A stretch of 61,924 nt of DNA from an uncultured Bacteroidia bacterium (lineage in GTDB: Bacteria; Bacteroidota; Bacteroidia; Bacteroidales; Prolixibacteraceae). The stretch spans positions 1 through 61,924 of the forward strand of contig CAINVV010000193.1 of assembly GCA_903854235.1 (NCBI GenBank), written 5' to 3'. Below the pieces are notes generated by a model. That model was not told the DNA's origin, searched no databases, and saw only the letters and a program-made list of their open reading frames with translations. The position numbers and the translations under genes are program-made. Each line of letters begins with the position of its first letter. The first letter of the stretch is position 1. This document shows positions 47,850-58,011 of this stretch, piece by piece.

Positions 47850-50066
47850 TTGAATATGCCCATCCATAGATACCTGGTTACACTCAAGGAGGAGTTGCTG
47901 CCTGCTACGCTCAACAGTTACTCGATCATCTTCTTTCTGGACAATAAACTTTTTGCAACCGGAATGCTGGTGGTTACCTTTTTTAACTTCTATGCCGGAT
48001 TAAGTGGATTGATTGCCGTCCTGACAACCTTGCTGATTGCCCGTTCGATGGGATTTGACAAGGAACAACTTAGGAAGGGGTTGCTGAGTTTCAATGCCTT
48101 GCTGATTGGGCTTGGGATGGGAACCTTTTTTGATCCCGGGTTTGTTTATTTCACCCTGTTGCTACTGGCTGTGCTCCTGACCCTTATCCTGTCTGTGACA
48201 CTTGGCGGGTTTCTTGGCAGATATGGATTACCGCATTTGAGCATTCCATTTATCATTGGATTCTGGCTGATTGTCCTTCCATCCTCTACTTTCGAAAATC
48301 TTGGATTGACCCAACGTAACATTTACTGGATTAATACGGCCTACGCGGTTGGGGGCAGTCAGCTCGTCAATTTTCTACAGGCCATCGATGGCCTTTCCAT
48401 CAACAAAATGGCCGACACCTACCTACGCTCCCTCAGCTCCATATTCTTTCAGAATAATCTCCTTGCGGGATTACTGATCTCCGGTTTATTGCTCATCAGT
48501 TCAAGAATCGCCTTTTCGCTTTCCCTCCTTGGATTTCTTACAGCCTACCTTTTTGCCTCTTTTACCGGATCTGATATCGCAGGATTTTCCTACTACAACA
48601 TTGGCGCCAACTACATCATGACGGCTCTCGCCATTGGGGGATTTTTCGTCATTCCTTGCATCAAATCCTATCTCTGGACCTTCTTACTGGTTCCCTTGAC
48701 TACCTTGATTTTGCTCTTTATGACCAAACTTTTTGGGGTGATGCAATTACCCGTTTTCTCCCTTCCATTTTCCGTCGTAGTGATTCTTTTCCTCTATTTC
48801 CTAAAAATGCGAACCAATACCTCTGGTCTGGTACTCACACCCATCCAATATTATACGCCTGAAATCAATCTCTACAGCTACCACAACAACAAAATAAGGT
48901 TGGCACAACTTTTGTATTATCCTTTGCACTTGCCTTTTTGGGGAGAGTGGATTGTAAGTCAGGGTTATGATGGCTCATTCACCCACAAAGGAGACTGGAG
49001 CAAGGCCTATGATTTTATGTTACTGGATGAAGAGATGAAAAGTTACACCTCCGATGGATTCCTTTGTGATGATTACCACTGTTACAACAAACCAGTGCTG
49101 GCACCTGCGGATGGCATCGTGGAAGAAGTGACCAATCAATTGGAGGACAATGAAATTGGCAAAACCGATTCAGTAAATAACTGGGGAAACAGCATCACCA
49201 TTCGTCACCTGCCTGGACTGTATACGCAATTGTCTCATTTGCGGAAAGGAACGTTCAAGGTAGCAAAGGGAGATCTTGTGAAACGGGGAGATGTCCTTGC
49301 CAACTGCGGAAATTCGGGGCGTTCCCCACAGCCGCACCTTCATTTTCAGGTGCAGAGCTCCCCAAAAATAGGGTTCAAAACACTGGGATATCCGTTTGCC
49401 TACTACCTGAAATCCAGGAAGAATCAACCTGAACTATCCTCCTTTTCACATCCGGCTGAAGGTGACCTGATCGCTGACATTCAAACCCACGCCCTGTTGA
49501 AAAAATCGTTCGATCTGCAACCAAATACTGCCATGGAGTTCAGTTATACCGACCAGAAGGGAGTTGCCAGGACGGAACAATGGGAAGCCTTCACCGATTC
49601 GCTCAATTGCAACTATCTCTATTGCAGTCAATCAAAAAGTACGGCCTATTATGTAAACGATGGGACCATGTTCTATTTTACCACCTTCTACGGAAATAAA
49701 AAATCGCTGCTATATTACTTTTACCTGACCGCCTTCAAGGTGTTGCTTGGCTACCACAAGGATCTAACCGTTACAGATGTATTGCCCTTAAACACCATCC
49801 TGAACAAAAACTGGATGATTTGGCTTTATGATTTTATCGCACCTTTTACGAATCGCGTAACAGTCAACTACACGATGAATCAGCAAGGTAGCGACAATTA
49901 TTACCAGCCTCAGACCCTGACACTCTGTTCAAAGATTGAAAGTTCGTTGTTTGGAAAAGTTCAGCAAGAAAGCCAAAGTTCTATTCAGTTACAAAACAAC
50001 CGGATTGAAAAATTCACATTCAGCCGAAAAAAAAATAAAATTGAAGCAACATGTACAAATATCTAA
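47850..50066 (+). CDS. Urea-transporter-like / M23 metallopeptidase fusion
   Basis: 738 residues. The first about 330 form around ten membrane helices resembling the urea-transporter family (LSFNALLIGLGMGTFF, LPHLSIPFIIGFWLIV). The C-terminal about 400 residues hold an M23/LytM metallopeptidase with zinc-site H and D in HKGDWSKAYDFML and the HLH in QPHLHFQVQ, followed by a domain of unknown type. Both zinc motifs are intact, so cleavage of peptidoglycan or peptides is possible. The topology would put the peptidase next to a transport channel. The next gene overlaps by 16 bases. Confidence 0.87.
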   Translation: MNMPIHRYLVTLKEELLPATLNSYSIIFFLDNKLFATGMLVVTFFNFYAGLSGLIAVLTTLLIARSMGFDKEQLRKGLLSFNALLIGLGMGTFFDPGFVYFTLLLLAVLLTLILSVTLGGFLGRYGLPHLSIPFIIGFWLIVLPSSTFENLGLTQRNIYWINTAYAVGGSQLVNFLQAIDGLSINKMADTYLRSLSSIFFQNNLLAGLLISGLLLISSRIAFSLSLLGFLTAYLFASFTGSDIAGFSYYNIGANYIMTALAIGGFFVIPCIKSYLWTFLLVPLTTLILLFMTKLFGVMQLPVFSLPFSVVVILFLYFLKMRTNTSGLVLTPIQYYTPEINLYSYHNNKIRLAQLLYYPLHLPFWGEWIVSQGYDGSFTHKGDWSKAYDFMLLDEEMKSYTSDGFLCDDYHCYNKPVLAPADGIVEEVTNQLEDNEIGKTDSVNNWGNSITIRHLPGLYTQLSHLRKGTFKVAKGDLVKRGDVLANCGNSGRSPQPHLHFQVQSSPKIGFKTLGYPFAYYLKSRKNQPELSSFSHPAEGDLIADIQTHALLKKSFDLQPNTAMEFSYTDQKGVARTEQWEAFTDSLNCNYLYCSQSKSTAYYVNDGTMFYFTTFYGNKKSLLYYFYLTAFKVLLGYHKDLTVTDVLPLNTILNKNWMIWLYDFIAPFTNRVTVNYTMNQQGSDNYYQPQTLTLCSKIESSLFGKVQQESQSSIQLQNNRIEKFTFSRKKNKIEATCTNI

Positions 50067-51196
50067 TACTTGGATTCCTTCTTTTACCGGTTTTATCCTT
50101 TTCACAGGATAAATTAAACTTTCAGCGGGCAGATAGCCTCTCCTACAGCTATTTCCAGAAAGGGGAGTGGGGAAAGTTGAAGATCTTGCTACAACAAGCC
50201 TTTAAAGAGGAGATAGATTCGAAATTTATGCGCCAGCGGGCTGGTTATGCCTTCTTTATTACTGGGGATTTTACTTCTGCCAGGATACAATATGAAAAAG
50301 CCCTTGAGTTTGATCAGGCAGACGAGGTCACCCGTGAATATCTTTACTATGCGGCCCTAAATTCGGGTTCAGAAGAGACGCGGTTGCTGGCAGAAAATCT
50401 TCCTGCCTCCGTTGCTACGCGATTGGGTGTTAAACGCTACAATCCAATTGACAGGATTGACACGGAGTTTAACCTGAAAACCAATCAGACGACCACTCGT
50501 TCCAACCAAATGTATTATAGGTTTGGGATCAGTTCTGAAATCGGCTACAGATTTTCTCTTTACCAGGCTTACGCCTATTACGAGCAGACCATCAACAAGG
50601 AATTAACCAAACAACCGGAATATCTGGTTTTGCTGAAATATACACTGTCGCCCGTCTTTCAGGCAAAGGCTGCCTACCACCACCTGGCATCCAATGCCGC
50701 CAGTATCTCCTATCCGGGTAATTTGGGATTCATTGGTCTCTCGGCGCAATGGAGAAGATTCAGTCTGGAGGCAAATACCTCTCTCCTGAAAACCACCCTG
50801 GCAACGACCCTGCAAACCGGAATTCAGGGCGGAATCGTCTTACCAGGAAAGGCCAATTTGTATCTTAAAAGCGCGGTCTTTGGCATGTATGAGAGCGCCA
50901 CCTACAGAACGATTTTCTCAGAGACTGCCGGGTTAAAATGTACCGGAAACTTATGGGCAGAGGGTAACCTTACCATTGGAAACCTAAAAAATTACAGCAC
51001 CTATAATTCACTTTACGTCTACAATTCGGTAGATCCTTCCATTTTCAGGACGGGTTTTTCGTTGGTTTATTTTTTGGGCAAGCATCTTTCCATACTTGGA
51101 AATTTCACTTTCGATCAGCAGAAGATTGAGTCCAGCAGTGTCAACAATTTATATTATCAATATTCATATTCAGGAGGATTAAAATGGAAACTTTAA
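50051..51196 (+). CDS. TPR and outer-membrane beta-barrel protein
   Basis: Signal peptide (MYKYLILGFLLLPVLSFSQ), then short TPR-like helices (about 25-130) and a C-terminal half of alternating aromatic beta strands (from about 145), ending with the typical beta-barrel terminus SYSGGLKWKL. 381 residues. It probably sits in the outer membrane with the helical part in the periplasm. No enzymatic motif is present. It overlaps the genes on both sides (16 and 13 bases), indicating coupling with the transporter/peptidase and the TPR protein. Confidence 0.8.
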   Translation: MYKYLILGFLLLPVLSFSQDKLNFQRADSLSYSYFQKGEWGKLKILLQQAFKEEIDSKFMRQRAGYAFFITGDFTSARIQYEKALEFDQADEVTREYLYYAALNSGSEETRLLAENLPASVATRLGVKRYNPIDRIDTEFNLKTNQTTTRSNQMYYRFGISSEIGYRFSLYQAYAYYEQTINKELTKQPEYLVLLKYTLSPVFQAKAAYHHLASNAASISYPGNLGFIGLSAQWRRFSLEANTSLLKTTLATTLQTGIQGGIVLPGKANLYLKSAVFGMYESATYRTIFSETAGLKCTGNLWAEGNLTIGNLKNYSTYNSLYVYNSVDPSIFRTGFSLVYFLGKHLSILGNFTFDQQKIESSSVNNLYYQYSYSGGLKWKL

Positions 51197-51849
51197 AAAG
51201 AACATGGTTAACAGCAGCACTCATTATGATGGCTGTTTCCCTGCAAGCCCAAAACATAAGCGAATTGCAATCCGCCTTCAGTAAGAGCTATATTGCAGAG
51301 AATCAAAATAATTACATTCAGGCCATCAATGAAATGAAGCCTATATACAAGGAGGAAGATTACATCTCGAACATTCGCCTGGGATGGCTCAACTACCTGG
51401 CCAAACAATACAGTGAATCCATCTCCTTTTATAAAAAGGCCATTGCACTGAAACCCTATGCCATCGAAGCCAGGTTGGGTTGTGTCAAGCCACTCAGCGC
51501 CATCGAAAACTGGGAAAAGGTAAAGGAACAATACAACGAAATCCTCAAGGTAGATCCATTAAACACGACCGCCAATTACTGGCTGGGAGTCATTTTCTAC
51601 AACAGAAAGGACTTTAGATCGGCCACAGCACTCTTTGAAAAGGTCGTTAATCTTTATCCGCTGGATTATGATTCCGTGATCATGCTTGCCTGGGCCAAAC
51701 TTTACAACAACAGCCACACGGATGCAAAACTCCTGTTTCAGCAGGCGCTCATCATTCGTCCCAATGACAACTCAGCGCAGAACGGTCTGCAATTAATCAA
51801 CAAATGGCTGGAGGTAAATCTCCGACCTCCTGGTCAACAAAAGAAATAG
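51184..51849 (+). CDS. Exported TPR protein
   Basis: Signal peptide (METLKRTWLTAALIMMAVSLQAQ), then TPR repeats over the rest (about 35-205; LGWLNYLAKQYSESISFYKK, NYWLGVIFYNRKDFRSATAL). 221 residues. The last gene of the block, stopping immediately before a strong terminator. It probably scaffolds the neighbouring outer-membrane protein in the periplasm; this is inferred from overlap and shared TPR content. Confidence 0.85.
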   Translation: METLKRTWLTAALIMMAVSLQAQNISELQSAFSKSYIAENQNNYIQAINEMKPIYKEEDYISNIRLGWLNYLAKQYSESISFYKKAIALKPYAIEARLGCVKPLSAIENWEKVKEQYNEILKVDPLNTTANYWLGVIFYNRKDFRSATALFEKVVNLYPLDYDSVIMLAWAKLYNNSHTDAKLLFQQALIIRPNDNSAQNGLQLINKWLEVNLRPPGQQKK

Positions 51850-51854
51850 GGATT

Positions 51855-51893
51855 AACCGTGAAAAACTGGATTGTTTTTCACGGTTTTTTTTT
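51855..51893 (+). terminator. Rho-independent terminator closing the PqqD/ATP-grasp block
   Basis: AACCGTGAAAAAC (51855-51867) and GTTTTTCACGGTT (51874-51886) form a perfect 13-pair stem with a 6-base loop and a following T-run to 51893. It lies 5 bases after the TPR gene stop. The remaining bases to 52139 hold no recognised gene, only AT-rich promoter-like DNA. Confidence 0.92.
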
Positions 51894-52139
51894 ATTCCCG
51901 GGCCGTAATAATTCAGTGTAGGATGATTTGCCGGGGCTATTGCCAAAAAAAATCTGAAGTTCCAAAGTTAACAGTCCATTCTGAATGCCACTAATGGACC
52001 ATTTGTAGGGTATTTTTGACGTCCGCTATTTTTTCTTGTCAAAAAAATTGAATTGAGATATAATGTTTAAAAATTATCTTTTACTTTCACACTCAATTAA
52101 TCAAACGCATCGCTAGTTTTCCATTCTAACTATTCCCAG

Positions 52140-53984
52140 ATGATAAAAAAATTGTCAGGTTGTCTGTTGATGCTTTCGATTCTCTCGATCACTGCAAATA
52201 TTCAGGCACAATCCCGAGTTTCGTTCGATCATTACAAAAATAATGCTGAAGTTCAGAAAGCCCTGAACGATTTACAGGCAAAGGGTGCCTCACGGACAGC
52301 ACTCCATAAAATTGCAGAGAGTCCGGGAGGAGAGCCCGTATTCGTTCTGGAAATTGGCAAGGAATTAAAAAATGTTCCTGCCATCTTTGTGGGTGCCAAC
52401 TTCGAAGGCAAGACTCCCATCTCCACGGAAGGCGCCCTTTATCTGGCCAATATGCTGCTGGATTCGGCCAAATATACCGGTAAAGTCAAATGGTTTATCT
52501 TACCTTTGCCCAATCCGGATGCCACTGTTGGCTATTTCTCGAAGGTGAAATATGAACGTACCGTCAATGGCTCCGAGGTAAATGACGACAAGGATGATTT
52601 GATGAACGAAGACGGTCCGGACGATCTGAATGGTGATGGGTTCATTACCTCCATGCGGGTGGAAGATCCCGAAGGAACCTACCTGATATCGGAAAAGGAT
52701 CCCCGGCTAATGGTAAGAGCCGATGCCTCCAAAGGGGAAAGGGGAAAGTACAAGCTGTACCCTGAAGGTCTCGACAACGATGGCGACGGTGAAATAAACG
52801 AAGATGGCCCCGGTGGTATCAATGTCGGTATCAATTTTCCACACCTTTTTAAATCCAATGCAAAAGATACCGGATTGTGGCCGGGAGAAGCCCCGGAGAC
52901 ATATGGGGTCATGAAGTTTGTCTTCAGTCATCCTGAAATTTCGATGGTTTACACGCTGGGAACCTCTGATTTCTGTATCGCTCCTCCACGAGGTGGACGG
53001 AAAGGCGGCATGAATATGGAGAGTTTGAAGATCCCCGCCAGATTTGCAGCCCGTATCGGAGCAGATCCTGAGAAAACCTATCCCATGAACGAGATCGTTG
53101 AGATGTTTAAGGCCAATATGCCCAGCAGAGCCGGTCGTGAAATCAATGCAGAAACAGTAACCGACATGCTCGGCTTGGGAGCTTCCGTCAATCCATTGGA
53201 GGAGGATCTTAAATTTTATACCGACTTTTCTGACAAGTACAAATCCTTCCTGAAAGCAAAGGGATTTTCAACCGACCGCATGGCTGCTGATCCAGATAAG
53301 GATGGCTCCTTCGAACTCTGGGCCTACTACCATTTGGGTGTCCCTTCCTTCAGCATGAACCTGTTTACTCCTCCCAAACCTCCGACCGAACAGAGAACCC
53401 GGGAATCCGGCTTCAGGGATCCGACCGCAAAAACGGCAGAAGGAGATGACAAGGAGAAGACCATCCTGGCCTACATTGACAAAAAACTTCACGGAACCGG
53501 TTTTGTCAAATGGCAACCCTTCAACCATCCCACACTGGGGAAAGTAGAAATCGGCGGGATTGCCCCGTTTGTAACTTCCACACCCCCTGCCCTGCAAATT
53601 GATTCGCTCTGCAAGATGCAACTGCCCTGGTTACTTAATCTATCCAAAAAATTGCCGGACCTCCAGCTGATGCAGGAGAAAGTAACTGATTTGGGTGCCG
53701 GTGTATACAAGCTGGAACTGTTCATCGAAAACAAGGGAGTACTTCCTTATCCCACCGCCATGGGTTCCAGGAACAAGCAGCCTGCACCCGTAATGGTCAT
53801 CATTGAAGGGGAAAGTCTTCAGTTCCTGGAGGGTTACAAAAGAACCTCCCTCGGCGATGTTGGCGGGAATCAGGTTAAAAAATTAACCTGGACCATCAAG
53901 ACGGATAAAAACAGCATTCTGAAAGTGCACCTCGAATCCCCCATTTTCGGGTCAACTGTCAAACAAATTAAGATCGGAGGTTAA
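52140..53984 (+). CDS. M14 peptidase-like protein lacking the zinc site
   Basis: 614 residues with a signal peptide (MIKKLSGCLLMLSILSITA). The fold and a pair of Asp-rich, EF-hand-like insertions (about 149-170 and 212-223; DDLNGDGFIT, DNDGDGEINEDG) match the downstream M14 enzyme. The zinc motif HGNE of the paralogue is replaced by NFEGK (about 87-91), the HNSGG segment by LGTSD, and NRNWG by GINFP. The likely zinc ligands and substrate arginine are lost, so it is probably not a peptidase; it may bind peptides or regulate its partner. The next gene starts 2 bases later. Confidence 0.85.
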   Translation: MIKKLSGCLLMLSILSITANIQAQSRVSFDHYKNNAEVQKALNDLQAKGASRTALHKIAESPGGEPVFVLEIGKELKNVPAIFVGANFEGKTPISTEGALYLANMLLDSAKYTGKVKWFILPLPNPDATVGYFSKVKYERTVNGSEVNDDKDDLMNEDGPDDLNGDGFITSMRVEDPEGTYLISEKDPRLMVRADASKGERGKYKLYPEGLDNDGDGEINEDGPGGINVGINFPHLFKSNAKDTGLWPGEAPETYGVMKFVFSHPEISMVYTLGTSDFCIAPPRGGRKGGMNMESLKIPARFAARIGADPEKTYPMNEIVEMFKANMPSRAGREINAETVTDMLGLGASVNPLEEDLKFYTDFSDKYKSFLKAKGFSTDRMAADPDKDGSFELWAYYHLGVPSFSMNLFTPPKPPTEQRTRESGFRDPTAKTAEGDDKEKTILAYIDKKLHGTGFVKWQPFNHPTLGKVEIGGIAPFVTSTPPALQIDSLCKMQLPWLLNLSKKLPDLQLMQEKVTDLGAGVYKLELFIENKGVLPYPTAMGSRNKQPAPVMVIIEGESLQFLEGYKRTSLGDVGGNQVKKLTWTIKTDKNSILKVHLESPIFGSTVKQIKIGG

Positions 53985-53986
53985 TC

Positions 53987-55732
53987 ATGAAAAAGCAATT
54001 CATAGTACTCGCATTGTCCCTGCTGTCCTTCCTGGCAGTAGCCGAAAATAAGGGGAAAATAGAAATCCCGCTCCGCTTTGACCGTTACTACACCTACGAG
54101 GATGTGGTGGAGGCACTGAAATTGTTGCACACGACCTTTCCGCAACTCACCAAACTCGATCTGGTTGGCAAAAGCGAAGAGGGCCGTGAGATATATGCGC
54201 TGACCATCAACAATCCAAAAACAGGAGATGCACTTTCCAAACCAGGCGTATACGTCGACGGGAACATTCATGGCAATGAAATACAAGCAGGTGAAGTATG
54301 TCTTTACTTTGCCAATATGCTGTTGACCAAGTATGGTGAAAACGAAAAAATCACCAAGGTGCTGGATAAAAATGCCTATTACATCCTACCTGTCGTCAAT
54401 GTGGATGGAAGAGCCCATTTCTTCAACGATCCGCAGACTTCAAGTTCAGGACGGAGTTTTCACATCCCTAGAGACGATGACAGGGATGGACTGATCGACG
54501 AAGATGGACCGGATGACCTGGATGGCGATGGCAATATCTGCATGATGCGCATCAAGGATCCACTTGGCAACTACAAAACGGATCCGGAAGACAGCAGACT
54601 GATGATTCCCATCAAACCTGGTGAAAAAGGAGAATGGACCCTGCTGGGTGAAGAGGGAATCGACAACGATGGCGATGGAAAAATCAACGAAGATGGGGAG
54701 GGTTATTTTGATGCCAACAGAAACTGGGGCTATGACTGGCAGCCCGGCTATGTACAAAGTGGGGCAGGCGATTTTCCACTTCAGGCACTGGGAGTAAAAG
54801 CCATTGCAGCCTATATCCACCAACGGCCAAACATCCTCGTCAATTTTGCCTTCCACAACTCAGGAGGACTTTGGTTAAGGGCCCCATCCATTAAAGAGGA
54901 AAAAGTTGATCCCAGAGACGTTGCTGTTTATGACATCATTGGCAAGAATGCCACCAAGATTACGCCTGGCACTGTTTACGAACCCTCGTACGACCTTTAT
55001 GACACTTTCGGCGACACCGACTCACACATGTTCAATCTGGAAGGTTCCTATACTTTCGTTGGTGAACTGTTTATGAGAAGTCAGGAAACCTATCGAGACA
55101 ATGTCAACAAACCGGTCCCCCCGCCTACCGAAGCAGAGAGTATTTCCAGAAGGGGCGGCAATCCGGACGAGGCCCGGGAATTGGTCAAATTCAATGACAA
55201 CGTCGGATTGAATGAATTGTACAAACCCTGGAAACCCTTTAAACATCCGACTTACGGCGACATTGAAATTGGTGGCTGGGTGAAGATGAGTTCTCGTCTC
55301 CCACACCCCTTTATGCTGCAGGAGCTGGTTCACAGAAGTGCCATGGTGGTTCTTTTTGCCGCCGAACAAACACCTGAAATCAGTATGGATGTCTTTGAGG
55401 TAAAAGAGATCGGAAAAAATCTTCATCAGGTAAGGGTCAGGCTTAAAAATGAAAAAGGGCTGCCCACCATGTCCTACAAAGCCATCAGCACCAAATTGTA
55501 TACCCAGGACATGCTGAAATTGACAGGAGGCAAAGTTGTGGCGTCGGGAAAAATTACCGACCTCCGGAACAACAAGATCAGTTACCAGGAGCATAAACCC
55601 GAAATCATCTACACGACTGTGCCCAGCTACGGCTTTGCAGAATACCAGTTTCTGGTAGAAGGAAAGGGTGAAATTATCCTGAGTTATCATTCAAGAAAGG
55701 CAGGAAATTTGTCGAAAACAGTAAAATTGTAA
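53987..55732 (+). CDS. M14 family zinc carboxypeptidase, exported
   Basis: 581 residues with a signal peptide. Zinc ligands H95 and E98 (DGNIHGNEIQ) and H290 (FHNSGG), and the substrate arginine R245 (DANRNWG), are present; the catalytic Glu is in the VGELF segment. Two Asp-rich, EF-hand-like loops (about 163-183 and 226-238) lie within the domain, as in the upstream paralogue. A C-terminal beta domain of about 130 residues follows. It removes C-terminal amino acids or processes peptides in the periplasm or on the surface. Cotranscription with the inactive-looking paralogue is very likely. Confidence 0.92.
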   Translation: MKKQFIVLALSLLSFLAVAENKGKIEIPLRFDRYYTYEDVVEALKLLHTTFPQLTKLDLVGKSEEGREIYALTINNPKTGDALSKPGVYVDGNIHGNEIQAGEVCLYFANMLLTKYGENEKITKVLDKNAYYILPVVNVDGRAHFFNDPQTSSSGRSFHIPRDDDRDGLIDEDGPDDLDGDGNICMMRIKDPLGNYKTDPEDSRLMIPIKPGEKGEWTLLGEEGIDNDGDGKINEDGEGYFDANRNWGYDWQPGYVQSGAGDFPLQALGVKAIAAYIHQRPNILVNFAFHNSGGLWLRAPSIKEEKVDPRDVAVYDIIGKNATKITPGTVYEPSYDLYDTFGDTDSHMFNLEGSYTFVGELFMRSQETYRDNVNKPVPPPTEAESISRRGGNPDEARELVKFNDNVGLNELYKPWKPFKHPTYGDIEIGGWVKMSSRLPHPFMLQELVHRSAMVVLFAAEQTPEISMDVFEVKEIGKNLHQVRVRLKNEKGLPTMSYKAISTKLYTQDMLKLTGGKVVASGKITDLRNNKISYQEHKPEIIYTTVPSYGFAEYQFLVEGKGEIILSYHSRKAGNLSKTVKL

Positions 55733-55817
55733 TAAAGAACCAAAATAAATAAGCCTCATAATTCGCTCAAATTTTCGAAACAAAAAACGAAATGTAAGAT
55801 TCATTTTTCATTTTTGT

Positions 55818-55825
55818 TATATTTG
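55818..55825 (+). promoter_or_regulatory. Candidate -7 promoter element for serine palmitoyltransferase
   Basis: TATATTTG fits TAnnTTTG well and lies 33 bases before the GTG start at 55858. A -33 TTTG at the usual distance was not clear. Confidence 0.5.
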
Positions 55826-55848
55826 GCGACTCAAAACTAACTTTATAG

Positions 55849-57045
<1,197 letters not shown>

Positions 57046-57092
57046 TTTTTTCCGACTTATTCCAGGAATCGAAGAACGATTTTGCCCTTGTT

Positions 57093-57142
57093 GTACTTTA
57101 GGCACTTTAGATCACTATAGTCACTTTAGTCACTTCAGATCA
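57093..57142 (+). repeat. Imperfect CACTTTAG tandem repeat
   Basis: Five units of 9-10 bases, close to CACTTTAGT (TACTTTAGG, CACTTTAGAT, CACTATAGT, CACTTTAGT, CACTTCAGAT), lie in the leader of the SDR gene, ending seven bases before its ATG. No known element was recognised. Confidence 0.75.
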
Positions 57143-57148
57143 TTTTCT

Positions 57149-57958
57149 ATGAAAAAAATCATTCTCCTCACGGGCATCTCCTCTGGTTTCGGAAAAGAGA
57201 CAGCCTCCCTGCTTGCCCAGGCAGGACACTCGGTTTACGGAACGGTTCGCAAGGCGGGAGATTCGGATCCACAGGTCAAGATGCTGATTATGGACCTAAC
57301 TGATATCAAGTCGATTACCGAAGCAGTCAATACCGTTCTTACAAAGGAAGGTCGGATTGACGTGTTGATCAACAATGCCGGAATGCATACAGGTGGTCCG
57401 ATTGAAACGCTTCCATTTGAAACCATTGCCCTCCAGATGCACACCAATTTTCTCGGGTTGGTACAGCTCACTCAATTGGTTCTTCCCGCTATGCGGAAAC
57501 AAGGTGGCGGGACCATCATCAACTTCGGCTCGATTGGCGGACTGATGGGACTCCCTTATCAGGGAATCTACTCTGCGGGTAAATTTGCCATAGAAGGTTT
57601 TAGTGAGGCACTCCGCATGGAGGTCAAGCAATTTAACATCAAGGTTGTGGTCATCAATCCTGGTGACTTCCGGACCAACAATTCAGCCAACCGCAGGGGA
57701 TTCCTCTCCCCTACCGGCGAAGGGGATCCCTACCAGTCTCAATTCACAAAAACGTTGGGAATCATTGAAAACGACGAATCCAAAGGGTGGAAACCCGAGG
57801 TGCTGGCAAAAAAACTGGTTCGGATCGTTGAAAGCAAGAAACCCTGTCAGCGTTACGTCATTGCCTCGCTTGAACAAAAACTCGCGGTTGTTCTGAAAAA
57901 TATTCTTCCGGGAAGCCTATTCAGCAAAATATTGCGGGATCATTACGGGATCAAATGA
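57149..57958 (+). CDS. SDR-family oxidoreductase
   Basis: The ATG at 57149 (MKKIILLTGISSGFGKETA) is the natural start; the frame runs upstream but encodes repeats. 269 residues with the NAD(P) loop TGISSGFG, LINNAGMHTGG, and catalytic YSAGK after IINFGSIGGL. The N-terminal half has the retinol-dehydrogenase-like pattern. Being next to serine palmitoyltransferase makes a 3-ketosphinganine reductase role attractive, but other SDR substrates cannot be excluded. Confidence 0.87.
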   Translation: MKKIILLTGISSGFGKETASLLAQAGHSVYGTVRKAGDSDPQVKMLIMDLTDIKSITEAVNTVLTKEGRIDVLINNAGMHTGGPIETLPFETIALQMHTNFLGLVQLTQLVLPAMRKQGGGTIINFGSIGGLMGLPYQGIYSAGKFAIEGFSEALRMEVKQFNIKVVVINPGDFRTNNSANRRGFLSPTGEGDPYQSQFTKTLGIIENDESKGWKPEVLAKKLVRIVESKKPCQRYVIASLEQKLAVVLKNILPGSLFSKILRDHYGIK

Positions 57959-58011
57959 ATTGAGCGCCTGTCTGTAAGGCAGATTGACTTCAACCTCCAC
58001 AATTTCCTCCT

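Noticed and set aside
55022-55690. 222-codon minus-strand frame opposite the active M14 gene
   Set aside because: Antisense to a protein with an intact zinc site; no family features.
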